Shown: positions 9,958 to 22,900 of the stretch, in pieces
Layout: each line of letters begins with the position of its first letter
How positions within the stretch are numbered: position 1 is the first letter of the stretch
Notes under the pieces: generated by a model
Told to the model about the DNA's origin: nothing
What the model saw: the letters and a program-made list of their open reading frames with translations, nothing else
Databases searched by the model: none
Position numbers and translations under genes: made by a program
Assembly (NCBI GenBank): GCA_022606135.1
Contig: JABYQN010000001.1
Span: 4,588,001-4,652,000 of the forward strand
Reading direction: 5' to 3'
Length of the DNA: 64,000 nt
Origin: Fomes fomentarius
Taxonomy: Eukaryota > Basidiomycota > Agaricomycetes > Polyporales > Polyporaceae

Positions 9958-11870
9958 CTAACACAACTTCCACATCTTCACCGAGTCTACAACGAGGGCA
10001 CGGTCCTCGACATTCTTCGGCCACGAGGAATACCACTCGTCTTTCGCTTTTGTGAACTCAGTCATAGCACCTAGAATCACGTAAGACAATGAGCGACAGT
10101 TCTGGAAATCACTTGGGCGAAAGAAAGCGCAACGCACTGAGAGACCCATCGAGCCAAGGCTTGTCGCCAACACCATCCGGGAACCAGCCGTTCGTGCCGC
10201 CAACAGCGACGTTCATGACGAGATAGAACGGCTGGTCAAAGGGCGCGACGTTCCGCGTCCCGTTCTTCCAGGGGTCCTCGAGGTTGATGAAGGTCGAGCC
10301 GTTCGCGACGACGGTCGGGAACTTGCCGCGCTGGAAGAACGGCTCGTTGAAGCGGAGGTAGAGCATGTACGTCAGGCGCGAGTCGACGTAGATGCGCATG
10401 AAGTCCTCGTTCCACTCGAGCGCGTACGTGTGGAAGTCGTCCGCGAACGTCCGCCGCCGGTTCGTCCACCATCCAAACGTCGTGCTCACACCGTTCAGCC
10501 ACGAGAACGGGCCCCAATTCAGCGATCCGCGCACGTAGTCCACGCCCCTGCAGCGGGAAAGTTAATTCATTCCCCGAATAGACATAGACATGGGAGGCGA
10601 GAGACGGTGTACGTACTGCGCCTTGTAATCGGGGCCGTTACCGCGTGCTTCCATGATATCAATCTCGCCCGAGCGCGGCCAAGGCCCGTACTTGTCGTCG
10701 ACCGGAAGCATCCAAAGTGCGGGCCACAGCCAGTCGCCGCGGGGAAGCTTCGCGGTGATCTCGACGCGGCCGTACTGAATCGCATAGTGGCCACGCGTGT
10801 GGATGCGTGCGCTCATGACGGGAGGAATGACCGCGTTGGCCGACGCATTCGCCACCGCGCCGCAATTGGTGGCGTTCGCATCCGTGCAGCCGGTGATGTT
10901 GTACAAGAAAGGAGGACTGCCGAGGACGTTGTTGCTCCCGATGACATCTTCAGTGAGCGTCGGGACGATGTAGAGGCGACCATCGCGCACGAAGGAATTG
11001 TTCGCGGAGCTCGTCGTCATCTCGAACTCTTGGTTGCTGCGCGGCGCCGGGGATCCGCCAAGATATTTTTATGTCAATAAAGATTTGGACTAATGTCAGT
11101 ATCGGAAATGAGCGCGCCGGTTCCGGTGGGAGACGGAACGGGGAGAAGCGAAGAGTGGTTTGTACGTACCCGAAGCCACTCATGCTGACATCGTGTGTCC
11201 AGGTATTCTCCGTGTCGAAGGTATCAAAGTGGTCTTCCATGACCAAGCAGAGGTTCCCGAGGTGGAGAGTCGTCTTCCAGGAAAAGTAGCACCGTATCGC
11301 GCCGGCGGCGATTCCAAGGAATGTGAATAGCCATACGACCCAATACGCGATGGATAAGCGTGCCTCCTTCACAGACATCCAGGGCTTCTCAATTGCCCCG
11401 GTCAGCATCGTTGACCGCATCGGCTTCTTGACGCGGTAGATGGTCGACATCCGGGGAACCGCCCACGAGCTGGGGGCCGTGCTCTGACGGAGCGGCATAG
11501 GGGGCATGAAGGAGTCGCGTGCGTGCGCACGCGCGTGAGAGGAGGAAGACGAGGCGGCGGAGACTTCCTGGATGTCGCTCGTCGACTTGTCGCGCAGGGC
11601 GGACCGGACGGAGACACGGCTCTCATGACGTTTATACGCCCCGCTAGCGTGGTCGGCGAAGCCGCTGAAGCTCACGACGCTCGCGGGCTTGGGTGTCGAC
11701 GGGATGGAGGCGTCGGGGGTCTTGAACGGGTCGTGCGCTCCGTCATCCGGCATGACAGGATCGACTCGGTCTTGGATGAAGAAGTTCGGGGAGCGAGCGG
11801 CCGCGTTGGTGCCCGAACTCGACACGCGCAGGGAGTATGACGACGACGAAGGTGAGTGGGACTCTGCCAT
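9958..11870 (-). CDS. KRE6/SKN1-like beta-1,6-glucan synthesis protein A (GH16)
   Basis: Exons (minus) 11870-11170, 11036-10617, 10547-10138 and 10070-9958 give 547 residues; intron phases all fit. Order: a Ser/Pro-rich cytosolic N-terminus (1-165), one signal-anchor helix (about 172-193, SIAYWVVWLFTFLGIAAGAI), then a lumenal GH16-type domain. The catalytic ExDxxE signature is complete in GEIDIMEARG (E358, D360, E363). The C-terminus carries the family WPKN and ALVVDSVKMWKL segments. Proteins of this family are type II membrane proteins of the secretory pathway needed for beta-1,6-glucan of the cell wall. A paralogue with the same exon structure lies 8 kb away at 17865-19909. Confidence 0.92.
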
Positions 11871-14413
11871 GACTGGAGCGAAGGGTGACCGGGGATGAGG
11901 GAACACACTGGAAGCCCTGCGCCTCGCTGCAGCAATATACTGACCGGACTGAACTTTGCACGCGGCAATTGAACAAACACTTGTGGCGGCATGCGGTTTC
12001 GGTAAAATTACCTGCAGCTGGCTGGAACGCAATGATACCGCCAGGGGCATTGACTCTTGCGCGGCCACATAACTGACCGGCATCCAGCGAGTTTCCCTGT
12101 AACGCAGCACCGCCTACTAGACGGGTCCGCGCTTGTCGCTTGTGAGCGTATGGCAGTCAGATAGATGTATCGAGTTGACCGTGCGTTTGCGCTGAACTGC
12201 TGCGATGTGAATCTTGGGAATGAATCTGTCAGATAACATCAGTGTTTGAACATGTCGTGAATCGTGGCATGAGGCGGAGGCGTTGTTCCACAACCGCGCG
12301 GTAGCGAAAGAACTTCAGGAAGATCTCCCACATAAGGAACATCCCGATTCCAGGCTCCGCCACAATGCCTTCGTAGCGCTCTTGTGCCGACATCGTCCCC
12401 CCGCATGGACAGTGAAGTTGGGAACAGACTCGACGGCCGCAGCAACTGCGTCGGCCAACGTCAACAGCGTATGTCTGTTTAGTTATGAGCACTCACAGTC
12501 GTAGCGTTATGCGTGGGAGCCCTAGTGATCACGATGAAGCATCTGAAGCTACAAAATGTGAAAGCCACGGCGGAATTGGACGATGCTCCCGATATTGATG
12601 TCGGTCGGTATCACAGGGGTCCAAGATACCTGTCCGAACTTCGCGGAATTTCCGCACCCCCGCGCGGCCTGCGGTGAGAAGACCTGCTCAGACGCCCTCA
12701 CATAAGCACTATGGCATCTACATTACGCGATGGACTTTCCATATTCATCGCCAACGTATACTCACCGTTGTGCGGACTTACGTACCAGCTGAATTGCCAG
12801 CTCTCAGGCTGTGACAATGGGGGAACATCAATACGTCGAGAGGAATTTGACCACATGAGCTCAGGGGTATTGCAATTCGCACTGTGAGATGGAAGGAACA
12901 CCCTTCCCAAGGTTTATGATGACGGTGTAGCAACGTGCATGCCTGGGGTGCAACATACAACCAGTGTTCATATTCTTGTGCCTGTCTTTCGCTAACCAGT
13001 CAGACAATGGGGTGTGGCGCGAAGGAGGCGAGTTGTCGAGCAAAGTTCGACATCCGGAACCTTGTTATGCGGTGCCTGGAGCACAGTCCAGTCGTAAGCG
13101 GATGGAAGGAGTTCGCCATGTGCGATGAGAGGCGACCTTCGAAGAAAGTATTGACATGTTGAAGTGCCGTCATGCCGATGGGGAGTCTTGAGATAGCAAC
13201 GGTTGGCCGTGAGGATTGGAACTCAGCATCAGATTCGACGCTCAACGCTGGACAATCGATAGAGGAAGTAGACTCACTATGGCCAGACCGATGACCTCAC
13301 ACCAGCCATATGTCTTCAACTTCTCTTCTTTGACTAGCGGCCCTCCGAGCCTTCTTGTATGTCGTCCTGGCCCGCGGGTCAATGTCTTGCCAGCCAGAAG
13401 CAGAATGACATTACGTCGAGGTACGGTGGGCTTAGAACGTTCGAAGCCCAAACGTCCGAAGCCCGGATAATCGCGTTACGCAGCTGACATCTCCACTGGA
13501 AGCTTGTGGGGCGAGCTCGGCCGAGAACACAAAGCCCGAACCTCGGTGACGATGTCCACAGTAGCGGCCGACGACGAGGACATTGCTGCCCAGAGACCTG
13601 GAAGGACCTAGTAAATTCACCAGGGCCGGACAGCGTGGAAGTTGGATGCAAACTGACCTTGACCGTCAGGCAAGGGCATGTCAGAATCGGACGTGTGACA
13701 ATTGTTATCCAGTTTGCCTATTCACCCGACTTACGGGGCCTCAGACATCCACGGCAAAGCGAGGCTACCTATGTCCGCCTACGTTCAAGAGAAGTGACAT
13801 ATTAGAAGTTAGTCATGTCTGAAATAGCGATCTAAACAGAACAAAAGAAGTCATTATTCGGGGACCGTACGCATTGTGAACCTGAAGAAGGCCCCAATTG
13901 CTCTTCTATTAGCTATCCAGTCGGTGTGCGAGACGCTCTCATGGTGGCGAGGACGAATCAACCCACTGGTGACTGCGCTTGAAGAATTCTCATGGTGTAC
14001 CGTCAGTTGTCGCAGATGCGAACAAGAGTAGATATCCCTGCATTTACGCCTGATTGTATCCACAGGTCACTGTCTGCACGCAGACTCGCAAATACACGCA
14101 GGCTCGCAAATATAGTATGCTTGCATGCGACAGCGGATGCATCTTTCAACAGTAAGAATCTGGGCTCGAAAAGTGAGGAGTGTGATCTGTCAAGAATTGA
14201 GAACTATAGCAAGCCTTCTGGACGAAGTTTAGAAGTTTGTGTAGAGACTTCCTCACAGCTGTCCGTCAAGATCGCAATGCGGCACTGGCAGTGCTACTGA
14301 GTCTGGCAGTTGAGTGTGGAGTTAGAGGTTGAACGAACTGGACGGACTTCCCAAAACTTTCTGGTTGTAGCATGTTGTGAGGTAATATTTGCCGCAAGCT
14401 GTAAATTGATATC
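11871..14413. other. Intergenic stretch of 2.5 kb
   Basis: Short ORFs only, none longer than about 105 codons without being antisense to something or low in quality. A small direct repeat of about 17 nt (ACGCAGACTCGCAAATA, ACGCAGGCTCGCAAATA) lies at 14078-14113. The CGAAGCCC-containing 13435-13468 segment is also a short imperfect repeat. No gene supported. Confidence 0.5.
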
Positions 14414-14486
14414 GCCGGGATAGCTCAGCTGGGAGAGCAACAGACTGAAGTTCTGGAGGTCGCGTGTTCAATCCACGCTCCTGGCA
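14414..14486 (+). tRNA. tRNA-Phe (GAA)
   Basis: 73 nt cloverleaf without intron. The acceptor stem GCCGGGA pairs with TCCTGGC (one G-U), the D arm is GCTC/GAGC, the anticodon loop reads CTGAAGT, and the T arm GCGTG-TTCAATC-CACGC is perfect. A run of six T follows directly (14487-14492), a normal RNA polymerase III terminator. The first anticodon-stem pair is A-G, otherwise the stem is sound. Confidence 0.93.
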
Positions 14487-14492
14487 TTTTTT
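14487..14492 (+). terminator. Pol III terminator of tRNA-Phe
   Basis: Six T directly after the discriminator base of the tRNA. Confidence 0.8.
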
Positions 14493-17400
14493 CTCTCACA
14501 TTGTGATGTCGGCGCTTATGCTGTGTGGGTCGCAGGCTTAGTTCTAACTGCAACCGCCGGCTTCAGAGACGCTGATGCTTCCATTTGACTTTCGAAACAG
14601 TTGCGTACAGGTGCAATAGGCGCACTGAAAATCTGGGGATGACAAGGTACCTACTTCTGGCATGGTTTAATTGATCTAGTTGATCTAGCTTAGTCACGTA
14701 CACCAGGTCAGTCCAGTTATTCTGAACTTCTCCTGCAAGTTGTTTGACAGTGGAAGGTGCACTCGATAGCAGGAAGAAACGCTTGGGCAAACCGCACGGT
14801 GCGTCTATGTATGAAAGCTGCACCTAGTTTGAGTGTTTGCCTCCGTCTTCGATGATGCGCCTACAGCAGCGCTTCCAAGCTGAGCAACGACTGCTATTAT
14901 CCAGGTCAGGCAGTGATTATCGTTGAACGCTCCCCAAGTTAAACGCGCGGCTGGCTTATCGCCGGCCCCCCTTTCAAGGCGGCCGGATACAGCCTCATAG
15001 GACAGCACGAAGCGAAGGGACGTCAAGATATCTAGGTCTCCAATCGCGGTTAGAAGTCATGGGCGTCGAGCATCAGTTAATGCCTTGGCGGCCCGTTGTC
15101 GGAGATACGTGGGCGTTCCTCATAACTAGCTAAGTAGATAAACGTCTGTATAACCACACACACCTCTTTCAGATATGACTCAAGCGCTGCCTCTCGTACG
15201 GCGCTTGCCAGGCGGTGATTAGATTGAGTGTTAGCATGTGGTCGACGCTCCGACTCGGAGTCGAGGTGATCATTCGCCCCTTCCCGCCATCGAGAACTGC
15301 GCCGACGTGCGCATCCGAAAATTTGAAGAAGAGGGTTACCAAGATCATCAAGTTGTGTTCAGGCGCAACTGTGAGCCGTTTGCCGAACCGTCTCTCCTTC
15401 ACTTTCGGCTGCAATGCACTGACACAACACTCTATACTTAGATGTTACCGGCCTTGTGTGCTGGTCTGACCATAACGACATTCAAGTGGAATGGAATTCT
15501 GTTCCTCGCACCTGACTCCGTCCGACCACAAACCTCAGCCAGGGCATGTCTCGAATGCGGCCGGACGCATGGCAGGTGGCGGTGGGTCAGTGAACTTGCA
15601 CACCGAAGATGGTCGACCCTGCCCCGCCTACATTGCCTACTGCGCCTGCGTTACGGTTCAGCTGCTACCGATGCACATACTCTCCGTTCGATCATCCCCT
15701 CGCGCGCCTCTCCTGCGCTACGCCCAGGTCCCAAGAAGCCGTCCAGTATAAGCCTCCCGCGGCGATATCAGGCACTCCCAGACGACGCGCCCTCGAAGCC
15801 ATTCGGCAGTTCCCAACGCGGTACGGGTCCCTGAACGAGTCCCTCGGTACCAAAGATGCCCGGCGTGATAGACGCAAGGATATACGAGCAGTCGCCCAAA
15901 TGAAAGCGCAGACAGTACACGTAAATGCTACAAACGCCAACGCTCGCGATCACGCCCATCCTCGTTGCGGTCCAGCAGGAGAATGATGGCGTGAGCATCG
16001 TGCTAGCTTCCATGCTACATGTACTACGCATCCTCAATGCGGAAACAGCGGCTTCGCCAAGTTCATGTACATCGCGAATCTTACCGCCCGGCGACTTCAA
16101 ACGTCACGTACGTAAGTAGGCACAATGCCGATTCCCGCCCGCAGCACGCAGCACGCCTGTCTTACCATGCACCTTTGCTACTCGGTTCTGCGTCGCCGAA
16201 TATCATTTCCACCCATCCGGGTTCTTATCATACCACGTTGTACCCAGGTCCATTCGATGTCGCCACTGCCCGCGATCTCCGGGCAGTACGTGCCACGGTC
16301 GGTCGGCAACCTTCGTAGAAGGCACGGGCGCAGCCGCCAACCCCTGGGGAATCGGGAGGAAAGCTCAGTATTCACTATCCGAAATGTGCATGTCTGACCT
16401 CACGCTTCAGGCTTCCCGCCCACGGCCGGAACCCCGCCAGCGGTCGAGAAGTATGACTCGTGGTGTCCAAGAAGGAGTACCGATACTAGGAGTTACCGAC
16501 CACCTCCGATGAATTCGAAGCTCGCCGCATCCGCATCCCCATATATTCTCCGCCCGCGACATACACTCGCCGCTTGAGCGGCTGCAGACGCACGCGGCAC
16601 AGTATAGTTGACTCATGCCCTCGGTGTACCGTGTGGCACATGGCTTCTCCGGGACCATCGCAACGCTGATGGCGGCTGGCTTCGCGTTCAATGCTTGACA
16701 ATATTATTAGCTGGAAAGATACGCAGACGACGTGCTGGGCAGGGCGAACAGGGATGCGGCTTCTGGTCGCAGCTTGTGCGCTGTTCCGGCGGGCGGGGGA
16801 CACTCCGAACTTGGTCTACACCATGCATCCATGCATCATGCACGGGTGTCAACGGCACCCTCTCACCGCACCACAACACACTTCGCGATGAGAAACGGGA
16901 GTTGGGCGACGGTTGCACAGGGCCCTGCATGAATGTTGGCACCACGATCATCAGCAGGGAAACACTAACTTGGTAAATGCAGGTAACTGCAAGCTGGCGC
17001 TCAAGTCACTGTTCAGAACGGGCTGTTGCGAGAAGCATGGGGTACAGCAACGGAATATTGATATTTGACGTCACAGCACGAAGGGGTATAGTACACATTC
17101 TATAGACATGCGCGACTCTAGGAGGGACGGGATGGTACATACAAATGGATACCAACTACTTGTGGGAAGCATCAGTTGTTGACGGAACGTTATGCGAGCG
17201 CAACTGTGGACAGTAGAAGTAAAGATGGTCGCGGACGTTGAGTGAAGTGAAGGAGCGAAAGCTAGGAAGGAACGGAGTGGCGCAAGTGAACGGATATCGA
17301 GAAGAGTTATACACAAGTGAGACATGCGAAGGACGAGAGTGAGGGAAGGTGGTGGTACATGGCTCAGCTCGCGTAGTGCGAACCTAATGACGGAGATTGT

Positions 17401-17864
17401 GGACACCAGACAGCACCTGACCCCAAGCATCGGCGTTACCGATGCTAAGATGTCGCAGTCTGCTATAGAGACTGACAGAGGGGTAGGGTAGTAGATATGA
17501 CAGGCCGTTGAATAAAATGAATGGAAGGAAATTAATGGTAGGTACGGCTGCGCAGGTATGGGATGCTAAGGCAAGAATGAGGTCAAAGTGTCCCAGAATG
17601 AAAGGCATGTGAGTCAGGAGGTCGTGTCCGATCATGAAAACAAGCTAACAGTACGTGCTTGTCGTCTTCGTGGCGTGGGGACGGCGTGAAGAGATCAAGT
17701 AGGCATCGGGTCTAGGGAGTTCGTATACGAAGCAACGGAAGGAGGGATTCAGATGAGGAGTGGGCGAATGAATGAGATCTTGTATCTTGACAGATACATG
17801 CTGTGTGCTGTTGTCGTAATATTGCAGAAACCATACGCGTGGATCACCAGATCGAGCTGTACGC
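14493..17864. other. Intergenic stretch of 3.4 kb
   Basis: Many overlapping short ORFs in all frames, none with a protein I recognise and none joining into a sensible spliced gene. A single TGACGTCA without the CGCG flanks lies at 17066-17073. Possibly decayed coding sequence around 15200-16100, but I cannot support a gene. Confidence 0.45.
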
Positions 17865-19909
17865 CTAGCAGCGCTGCCACATCCTGACGGATTCGACGAC
17901 CATGGCGCGGTCCGCGATGTTCTTGGGCCAAGTCGCGTACCAGTCATCCTGTGCCTCAGCGAAGTCGCGCATGGCAGCTATGGGAATGCATGTCAGCACC
18001 CGGACGTCTGACGCACGAATGATGCAGACGGTGAGAAACACTCACTGAGAGAGTGGTCCAACCACGGCTTGTCCCCGGCCCCGTCAGGGAACCATCCACT
18101 GGTACCGCCTACCGCGACGTTCATGATAAGATAGAACGGCTTGTCGAACGGCGCGACGTTCAGCGTCCCGTCCTTCCACGGGTTCGGCGTCGCGATGAAA
18201 TCGGTGCCGTTCTGCACCACGGGCGGGAAGTCGCCACGCTTGAAGAACGGCTCGTCGAAGTTGACGATGAGTGTGTACGTCAGGCGCGAGTCCACGTAGA
18301 GGCGGATGAACTTGGGGCTCCACTCCATTGCGAACGTGTGGAACTTGTCCGCGAACGTCTGCCGCCGGTTCGTCCACCAGCCGAATGTCCTACTGACTCC
18401 GTTCAGCCACGTGAACGGGCCCCAGTTCAGGGAACCGCGGATGTAGTCGACACCCCTGGACATACAGAAGGCCAATCAGTACACTATCGGAGAGGGGAGA
18501 CGACGAGCGCGATATGCTCGTCGATTGGCTAATCGATAGAGTGTGCATGTACTCACTGTGCCGGGTACTCGGGCGGGTTCCCGCGCGCCTGCATAATGTC
18601 GATCTCGCCGGAGGCGGGCCAGGCGCCATACGTCTCGTCGACGGGGAGCATCCAGATTGAGGGCCATATCCAGTTGCCGAGCGGAAGCTTTGCGACGACC
18701 TCGACCTTGCCGTACTGGATGTGATGACTGTGCTTGGTCGAGATCCGCGAACTCATGACGGGGTTGATGACAGTGCCGGCAGTGATGTTGGAGACAGCGC
18801 CGCATCCTGTGGTCGTGTTGACCGAGGTGCAGCCAGTGATGTTGAATGTGTGCCCGTTGAGGACTGCATCCTTGCCGATGACGTCAGAGGTTAGGGTTGG
18901 GACGAGATAGAGCTTCCCGTCCTGGACGAAGGAGTTATTGGGGGAGTTGGTCGTCATCTCAAACTCTCCATTCCTACGCCACAAATTCGAAAGATACGCC
19001 GCAAGTAGCACATGAGTATCGCGCGCGCGCCGCAAAGGAAACCGGTGTTACTCACCCGAATCCGCCCATGTCGACCTCCTGGAACCAAGTGGATTTGGTG
19101 TCGAACGTCTCGAACTCATCCTCCATGATGAGACACAAGTTCCCAATGCGCGGCACCTGCACGTACGAGAGGTACACCCGGATGACAGCCCCGACGATCC
19201 CCATCAGTGCGACGAGGGTCGTGAGCCAGTACGACAATCGCCCTTTGAAGTCCTTTTCCGTCAGCCACGGCTTGTGAACCTCGCCCGTGAGCAGCGTCGA
19301 CCGATGGCGCTTCACGCGCGAGCTCTGCAGGACCGTCGTGGCGTCGCCCTCGGGCACCGTCATGCGCTTCGGCATCGCCGGTGGAGACATGAAGGAACTC
19401 CGGACGTGCGCGTTGGAGGAGTTGCGCCTGCTGCGTGTCATGGTGGGGCGCGGGACTTCACGCACATGTAAATCGGTGGTGGAGTTGCGCAGGGAAGAGA
19501 CGCGGCTCGCACCGGTGTGCGGGCGGGAGGAGGGCGCTGATCCTGGCTCGGGGAATGGATAGTAGGGAGACGAAGCGATACTTGGGGTGGACTGGTGCAT
19601 GCCGTGCATGTTCTGCTCCGAGCTGAGGTTTATTACGCTCGCTGGTGGAGAGAATGGATTGCTGACCCCGGAGCGTGGGGTCGGCGGCACCGACATATCA
19701 GGGGTACGGAAGGGGTCGCGACGGAGCTCCTCATTGGAGAAGAGGGGTTGTGGTGGCTGCAGAGGCCGCTGCCGCTTCGAGCCCATAGTCGTGCTCGACA
19801 TCGCGTGAGTCGCAGCAGATTGCGGCTGCACAGGAGTGGGGGCAGACGACAGATGCTCAGAAGATGACGCAGCTGAGCTCGCGGTGGAAGGAGGAGAGAG
19901 GTGGGGCAT
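17865..19909 (-). CDS. KRE6/SKN1-like protein B (GH16) with altered catalytic motif
   Basis: Exons (minus) 19909-19056, 18973-18557, 18455-18046 and 17977-17865 give 597 residues. The start is ATG 19909 (ACACC before it). A Pro/Ser-rich cytosolic tail of about 210 residues is followed by a signal-anchor helix (LSYWLTTLVALMGIVGAVI), then the lumenal GH16 domain with the same intron positions as copy A. The motif reads GEIDIMQARG: the third acidic residue, the general acid/base Glu of GH16, is Gln (codon CAG). The rest of the domain is well kept (RGSLNWGPFTWLNGV, FGWWTNRRQTFADKFHTF). The role is probably beta-1,6-glucan synthesis, but enzymatic competence is doubtful if the family needs this residue. 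Confidence 0.92.
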
Positions 19910-22900
19910 GGTGTGAAAAGGGAGGGCCGCGCGGAGGAAAGAAGAGAACGTGGTACCGTCACGCGGGAAAGCAATGGTGAAGGCGGAAGGCTGCCTAGGA
20001 TAGCTGGACCTTGCAGAGAGGTCCTTAAGAGCTCGCCGTGGCGAGTGCGAATGGAGCGAAGCTAGAGTCAGGAACCCCGCGTATGCGCGCTGGACCGGAC
20101 ATGAGCGCGGGCTGACGATCCTATTTCCCGTACGTACGCACAATCGCCCACTCTCCAAGCATTGGAGGTCCAGGTGCCCGATGCATCTGCGAAAGAGCAC
20201 CACCTGTCGCCGACCTGCAAGAAAGATTACAGGATTGCTGCCGTGACGGGAAGAACACCTCGCGCCCCTTGGACATGGCAGCTGGGGATTGTTTGATGAT
20301 GACAAGTTGGACAGGAGAGAGACACCGATGGCTCCGTGCTGGCTGTGCACACATCGTCCACCGGCCTCGGGAGTAGGCCTCTGTAAGGTATTTTCGTAGC
20401 CTCAGGGCTGGTACGAGCAAGCTGTCTGTATGCCAGGAACACAGGGCTACCGGACTGGGACAAAGACAAGTGATCCGGCACTGCTCATCAGAGCAGAAGC
20501 GCGACCTCGCAATCGCCAGGTCCGCGTCTGCAATGTCGATGCGTACTCAACGGCGCTCCGGGCAGAAGAAGAAGACGTCCGGGCGGAATTCGTCAATCTT
20601 CACGTTGCGCAGCTTCAAGGCATTCTCTCGGGGTTCGTACCGTGCGTGGGATGAAAATGACAATATCAACCGAGTGGCCGGTGGTGCGCCTCGAGATGAA
20701 TTGAATGCGAGTCCCAGGCTAGCCATACGATTGTGCGAGGAAGAGCGGCCTTTGTCCGCTTCCCCCTGGATGCCTGTCGGCGCGGAGATTAGAGATTAGC
20801 GGAGCACGAATGAGTATGCCCACGTCTGTCACGCCCACGTCTGTCACACCCACGACCACCCAATGATTTCGTAGAGTCGTTCCGTCTGTAGTTCGTGGTG
20901 AGATGTGCAGAGCTTGTAGCTGGAACGGCTCACTCCGTCGGTAGTATCTGTACCTCCCGTCTGTCAGCCTGCGCCTGCACCTGGAAATAGAGTATCCACC
21001 GGGTGAAATCTCTTCCCGTCGTCCGAACATACAGGCGCCGGCTCAGGGTGCAATGACACGGTGCATGTTCCACCCGACACCATAGACGCGCACGCTAGTC
21101 AATCGCGGTTGATCCAATGACGAATCGCTGAGGAGTGCCTGGATTAAAGAACGCCCGGTAAGAGGTGCGGGAGCGGACTGACAAAATGACCTGGAGGGTT
21201 ATGGGCCAGATTCGCTGAAGTCGGCATACCCTCAACTCCAGCTTGGACAGAGAGGGAGACGATGAAGGGAATGAATGTGCGATACTCGCAGGATGTGCCT
21301 CGCCAGATTCTACAAGACTCCTTCGCCGACTGGGTATTCCAGCTTCCATGCTTGCAGTCAGGTTCGCCAGTCCGGACACAACCTGGAGCACTCCTGCTCT
21401 ATCACGATATCAACGCTAGGCCACGGATGTTTGCCGTCCACACGGTGATCATCTTCCCTCCAGCGTGCGCCAACTGTTCACACCACGTCACAGAAAGAGA
21501 CGTCCTGTCTAGGGAAACGAATTGTCAAAGCGTTCAGATGACCCCCGGTGGTGGCTTCTTCGAAGCACACCGTCCGAAGTCGCGCTTTGTCACGATGTGG
21601 ACTGTAGATGGCTTGCGATGCAATTGTGGATGATTTATTCGGTTTCAGTCCAATCTGTCAGGGCAGGGGCAGGCTGCTTACCTCACTTGCAACTACGTCC
21701 GATTACTGCGCAACACGAACATTCAATGAATCCAGGGGGCGGCAGCGACATCCCTGACCGGCGCAGGATGGCGAATACCACGAGGCTTGCAATCGGATGT
21801 ACGGCTACGCATGTCCGATAATCATTACGACAGCTCCAATCCGATTACTTACTACGAAAGCGCGCAGTGCGGTCATCGTGTTCTCCGCTTCTAATGTGGT
21901 AGAACGACGCCATCCGGGGATTGTGAAGTCGTAGTCGTTTGGAAGGACGACCAGATATTCGTGGCATGCCCGCCGCTACTCATCTACACCCACCGAGAAA
22001 TGACGACACATCTTGCAGCAATTTGCTTGAGCTCGATATATCAAGCGCTGACCGGGACTTCGGCGCTTCGCGTTCTACAAACAGCAGGTAGGTGGCGGCC
22101 CGCGGAGAGGCTTGTATGTGCGAAGACTAGGGATGCGCACATAACGTCCGAGACTCGATGGGGTCAATTGCGCGGACCCCAGCCCTGAGGGCTACCAATT
22201 GGTGCGCATCCGGGGAAGAGCTCTACCCCGAGTGCAATTGCGTTGTGTCACGTCGGGAAGATCTCGCCGCCCTGGGCCTGCAGATTGAAAGCGATCTCCG
22301 GAGCCGGGAGGGCCTGGTCACACCGACAGGAGCAGCATTTCTACGAACCGCAAGGCGAATAGGGCGCGGACTTGAACGCAGAATAACAGGAGGAAGACCG
22401 GGATATGGCAGACCCTTGTCAGCATCCGGGCAGGAACGAGGTCAGGCGTCCGTGATGATCGATGATGATATGCGATGGGCCTTCTGGATTATCTGGCCAC
22501 TTGTGGAAAACGGGCCAGTTGGGAAATGCGCATTCTGAGCCCATGTCTACCGTCGTTCGACGATACGCGCAAGCTGACGTTGCGTCCAAGCGTGATTGTC
22601 CAGTGTCCACTTCTGATGGTGGGAGATGTTATATATCGAGACATTCGAGAAGAAGGCCGCCAGGATAAAGAAGCGTTTCTTGGAAGCAAACAGCGCAGGT
22701 AGGGTCTCACCTTTTTCGGTCATTGCGATGACGCAGGCGGGGAGAACAGGGCAATGATTCTGCACACCCTGTGAGATAGAGCATCTCACTAGCCATGCCA
22801 AGGACAGAGACAAGACGAGCCTAAGGCTTCATGCACATGCTATGGTCTGTCCAGCTCTGTCCAGCTCCATAGTCCAGCTTGAAACAGCATATTGAATGCG

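Noticed and set aside
10430..11080. Plus-strand ORF of 216 codons
   Set aside because: Antisense to the GH16 A coding exons; codon periodicity shadow only.
17066..17073. TGACGTCA in an intergenic stretch
   Set aside because: No CGCG flanks and no supported gene next to it; not counted with the palindrome set.
18879..18886. TGACGTCA inside GH16 B
   Set aside because: Within coding sequence, without CGCG flanks and not near a start codon; expected by chance.
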